This document shows, in pieces, positions 7,248-7,353 of a stretch of 7,353 nt of DNA. This DNA is from Cellvibrionales bacterium UBA2618. GTDB taxonomy: Bacteria > Pseudomonadota > Gammaproteobacteria > Pseudomonadales > Porticoccaceae. The stretch's first letter is position 1. Each line of letters opens with the position of its first letter. Under the pieces are notes generated by a model. The model had not been told where the DNA came from. It ran no database searches and saw nothing but the letters and a program-made list of their open reading frames with translations. The position numbers were made by a program, and so were the translations under genes. The stretch lies in NCBI GenBank assembly GCA_002339165.1, contig DDJS01000111.1:1-7353 (forward strand), given 5' to 3'.

Positions 7248-7270
7248 GTCGTCACCGCGACGGCGCTTTT
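7248..7270 (+). terminator. Weak possible intrinsic terminator after the operon
   Basis: GTCGTC (7248-7253) can pair with GACGGC (7259-7264), including one G-T pair, around a five-base ACCGC loop, followed two bases later by TTTT (7267-7270). It lies about 87 bp after the kinase stop. The stem is only 6 bp and the T tract is short, so Rho-dependent termination or continued transcription are alternatives. Confidence 0.3.
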
Positions 7271-7279
7271 ATAAATGCC

Positions 7280-7303
7280 CTATTAAAACCACTCTATTAA
7301 AAC
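7280..7303. repeat. Pair of 10-bp direct repeats, CTATTAAAAC
   Basis: CTATTAAAAC occurs at 7280-7289 and again at 7294-7303, a 14-bp period, in an AT-rich stretch unlike the GC-rich operon. It lies next to a TTATAA sequence at 7269-7274. It could be a tandem binding site or promoter-associated repeat, or chance in AT-rich DNA. Confidence 0.45.
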
Positions 7304-7353
7304 AGTGCATTTTTAACCGATAGTTTTTTGACGTTTGCTTGTCACGAGACATC

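Noticed and set aside
1..7353. CRISPR array, tRNA/rRNA gene, insertion sequence or phage attachment site
   Set aside because: No regularly spaced repeats, cloverleaf or rRNA-like sequence, transposase or terminal inverted repeats were seen on either strand.

Overview
The window looks like chromosomal DNA of a gammaproteobacterium, probably free-living. The argument rests on gene content (periplasmic c-type cytochromes and an aerobic FAD-oxidase/GlpD/FGGY-kinase operon like the one I recall in Pseudomonas), moderately high GC in the operon, and short overlapping junctions. The species cannot be fixed from the sequence. All intact or partial genes read on the + strand.

Left part (1-2181), redox proteins of the cell envelope. 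The window opens inside a di-heme cytochrome c peroxidase/MauG-family gene, of which only the C-terminal part is present. Its end overlaps by 14 bp the start of a second gene, which encodes an exported right-handed beta-helix (PbH1/NosD-like) protein fused to a C-terminal c-type cytochrome domain. This second gene is broken in three places: one extra T in a T4 run near the signal peptide, an in-frame TAA between the helix and the cytochrome domain, and one extra A in an A7 run near the 3' end. Repairing these gives one continuous protein of about 514 residues, so I annotate it as a pseudogene rather than as separate ORFs.

Middle (2182-2356), a short intergenic stretch with a plausible but imperfect promoter, a possible operator-like inverted repeat and a good ribosome binding site for the next gene.

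Right part (2357-7161), a tight three-gene operon with 11-bp and 17-bp overlaps: an alkyl-DHAP-synthase-like FAD oxidase, a GlpD-like FAD glycerol-3-phosphate dehydrogenase and a GlpK-like FGGY kinase. Read together they suggest a three-step route on a glycerol-type substrate: phosphorylation, oxidation of C2 to the ketone, then chemistry at C1 of a dihydroxyacetone-phosphate derivative. My hypothesis is that the true substrate is a 1-O-alkylglycerol (ether lipid backbone) or a related modified glycerol rather than free glycerol. The gene order matches a cluster I remember from Pseudomonas aeruginosa (PA3026-PA3025-PA3024), whose substrate I do not know to be established.

Right flank (7162-7353) has no convincing gene. 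It holds a weak terminator-like hairpin, a pair of 10-bp direct repeats and a doubtful 28-codon ORF on the - strand.
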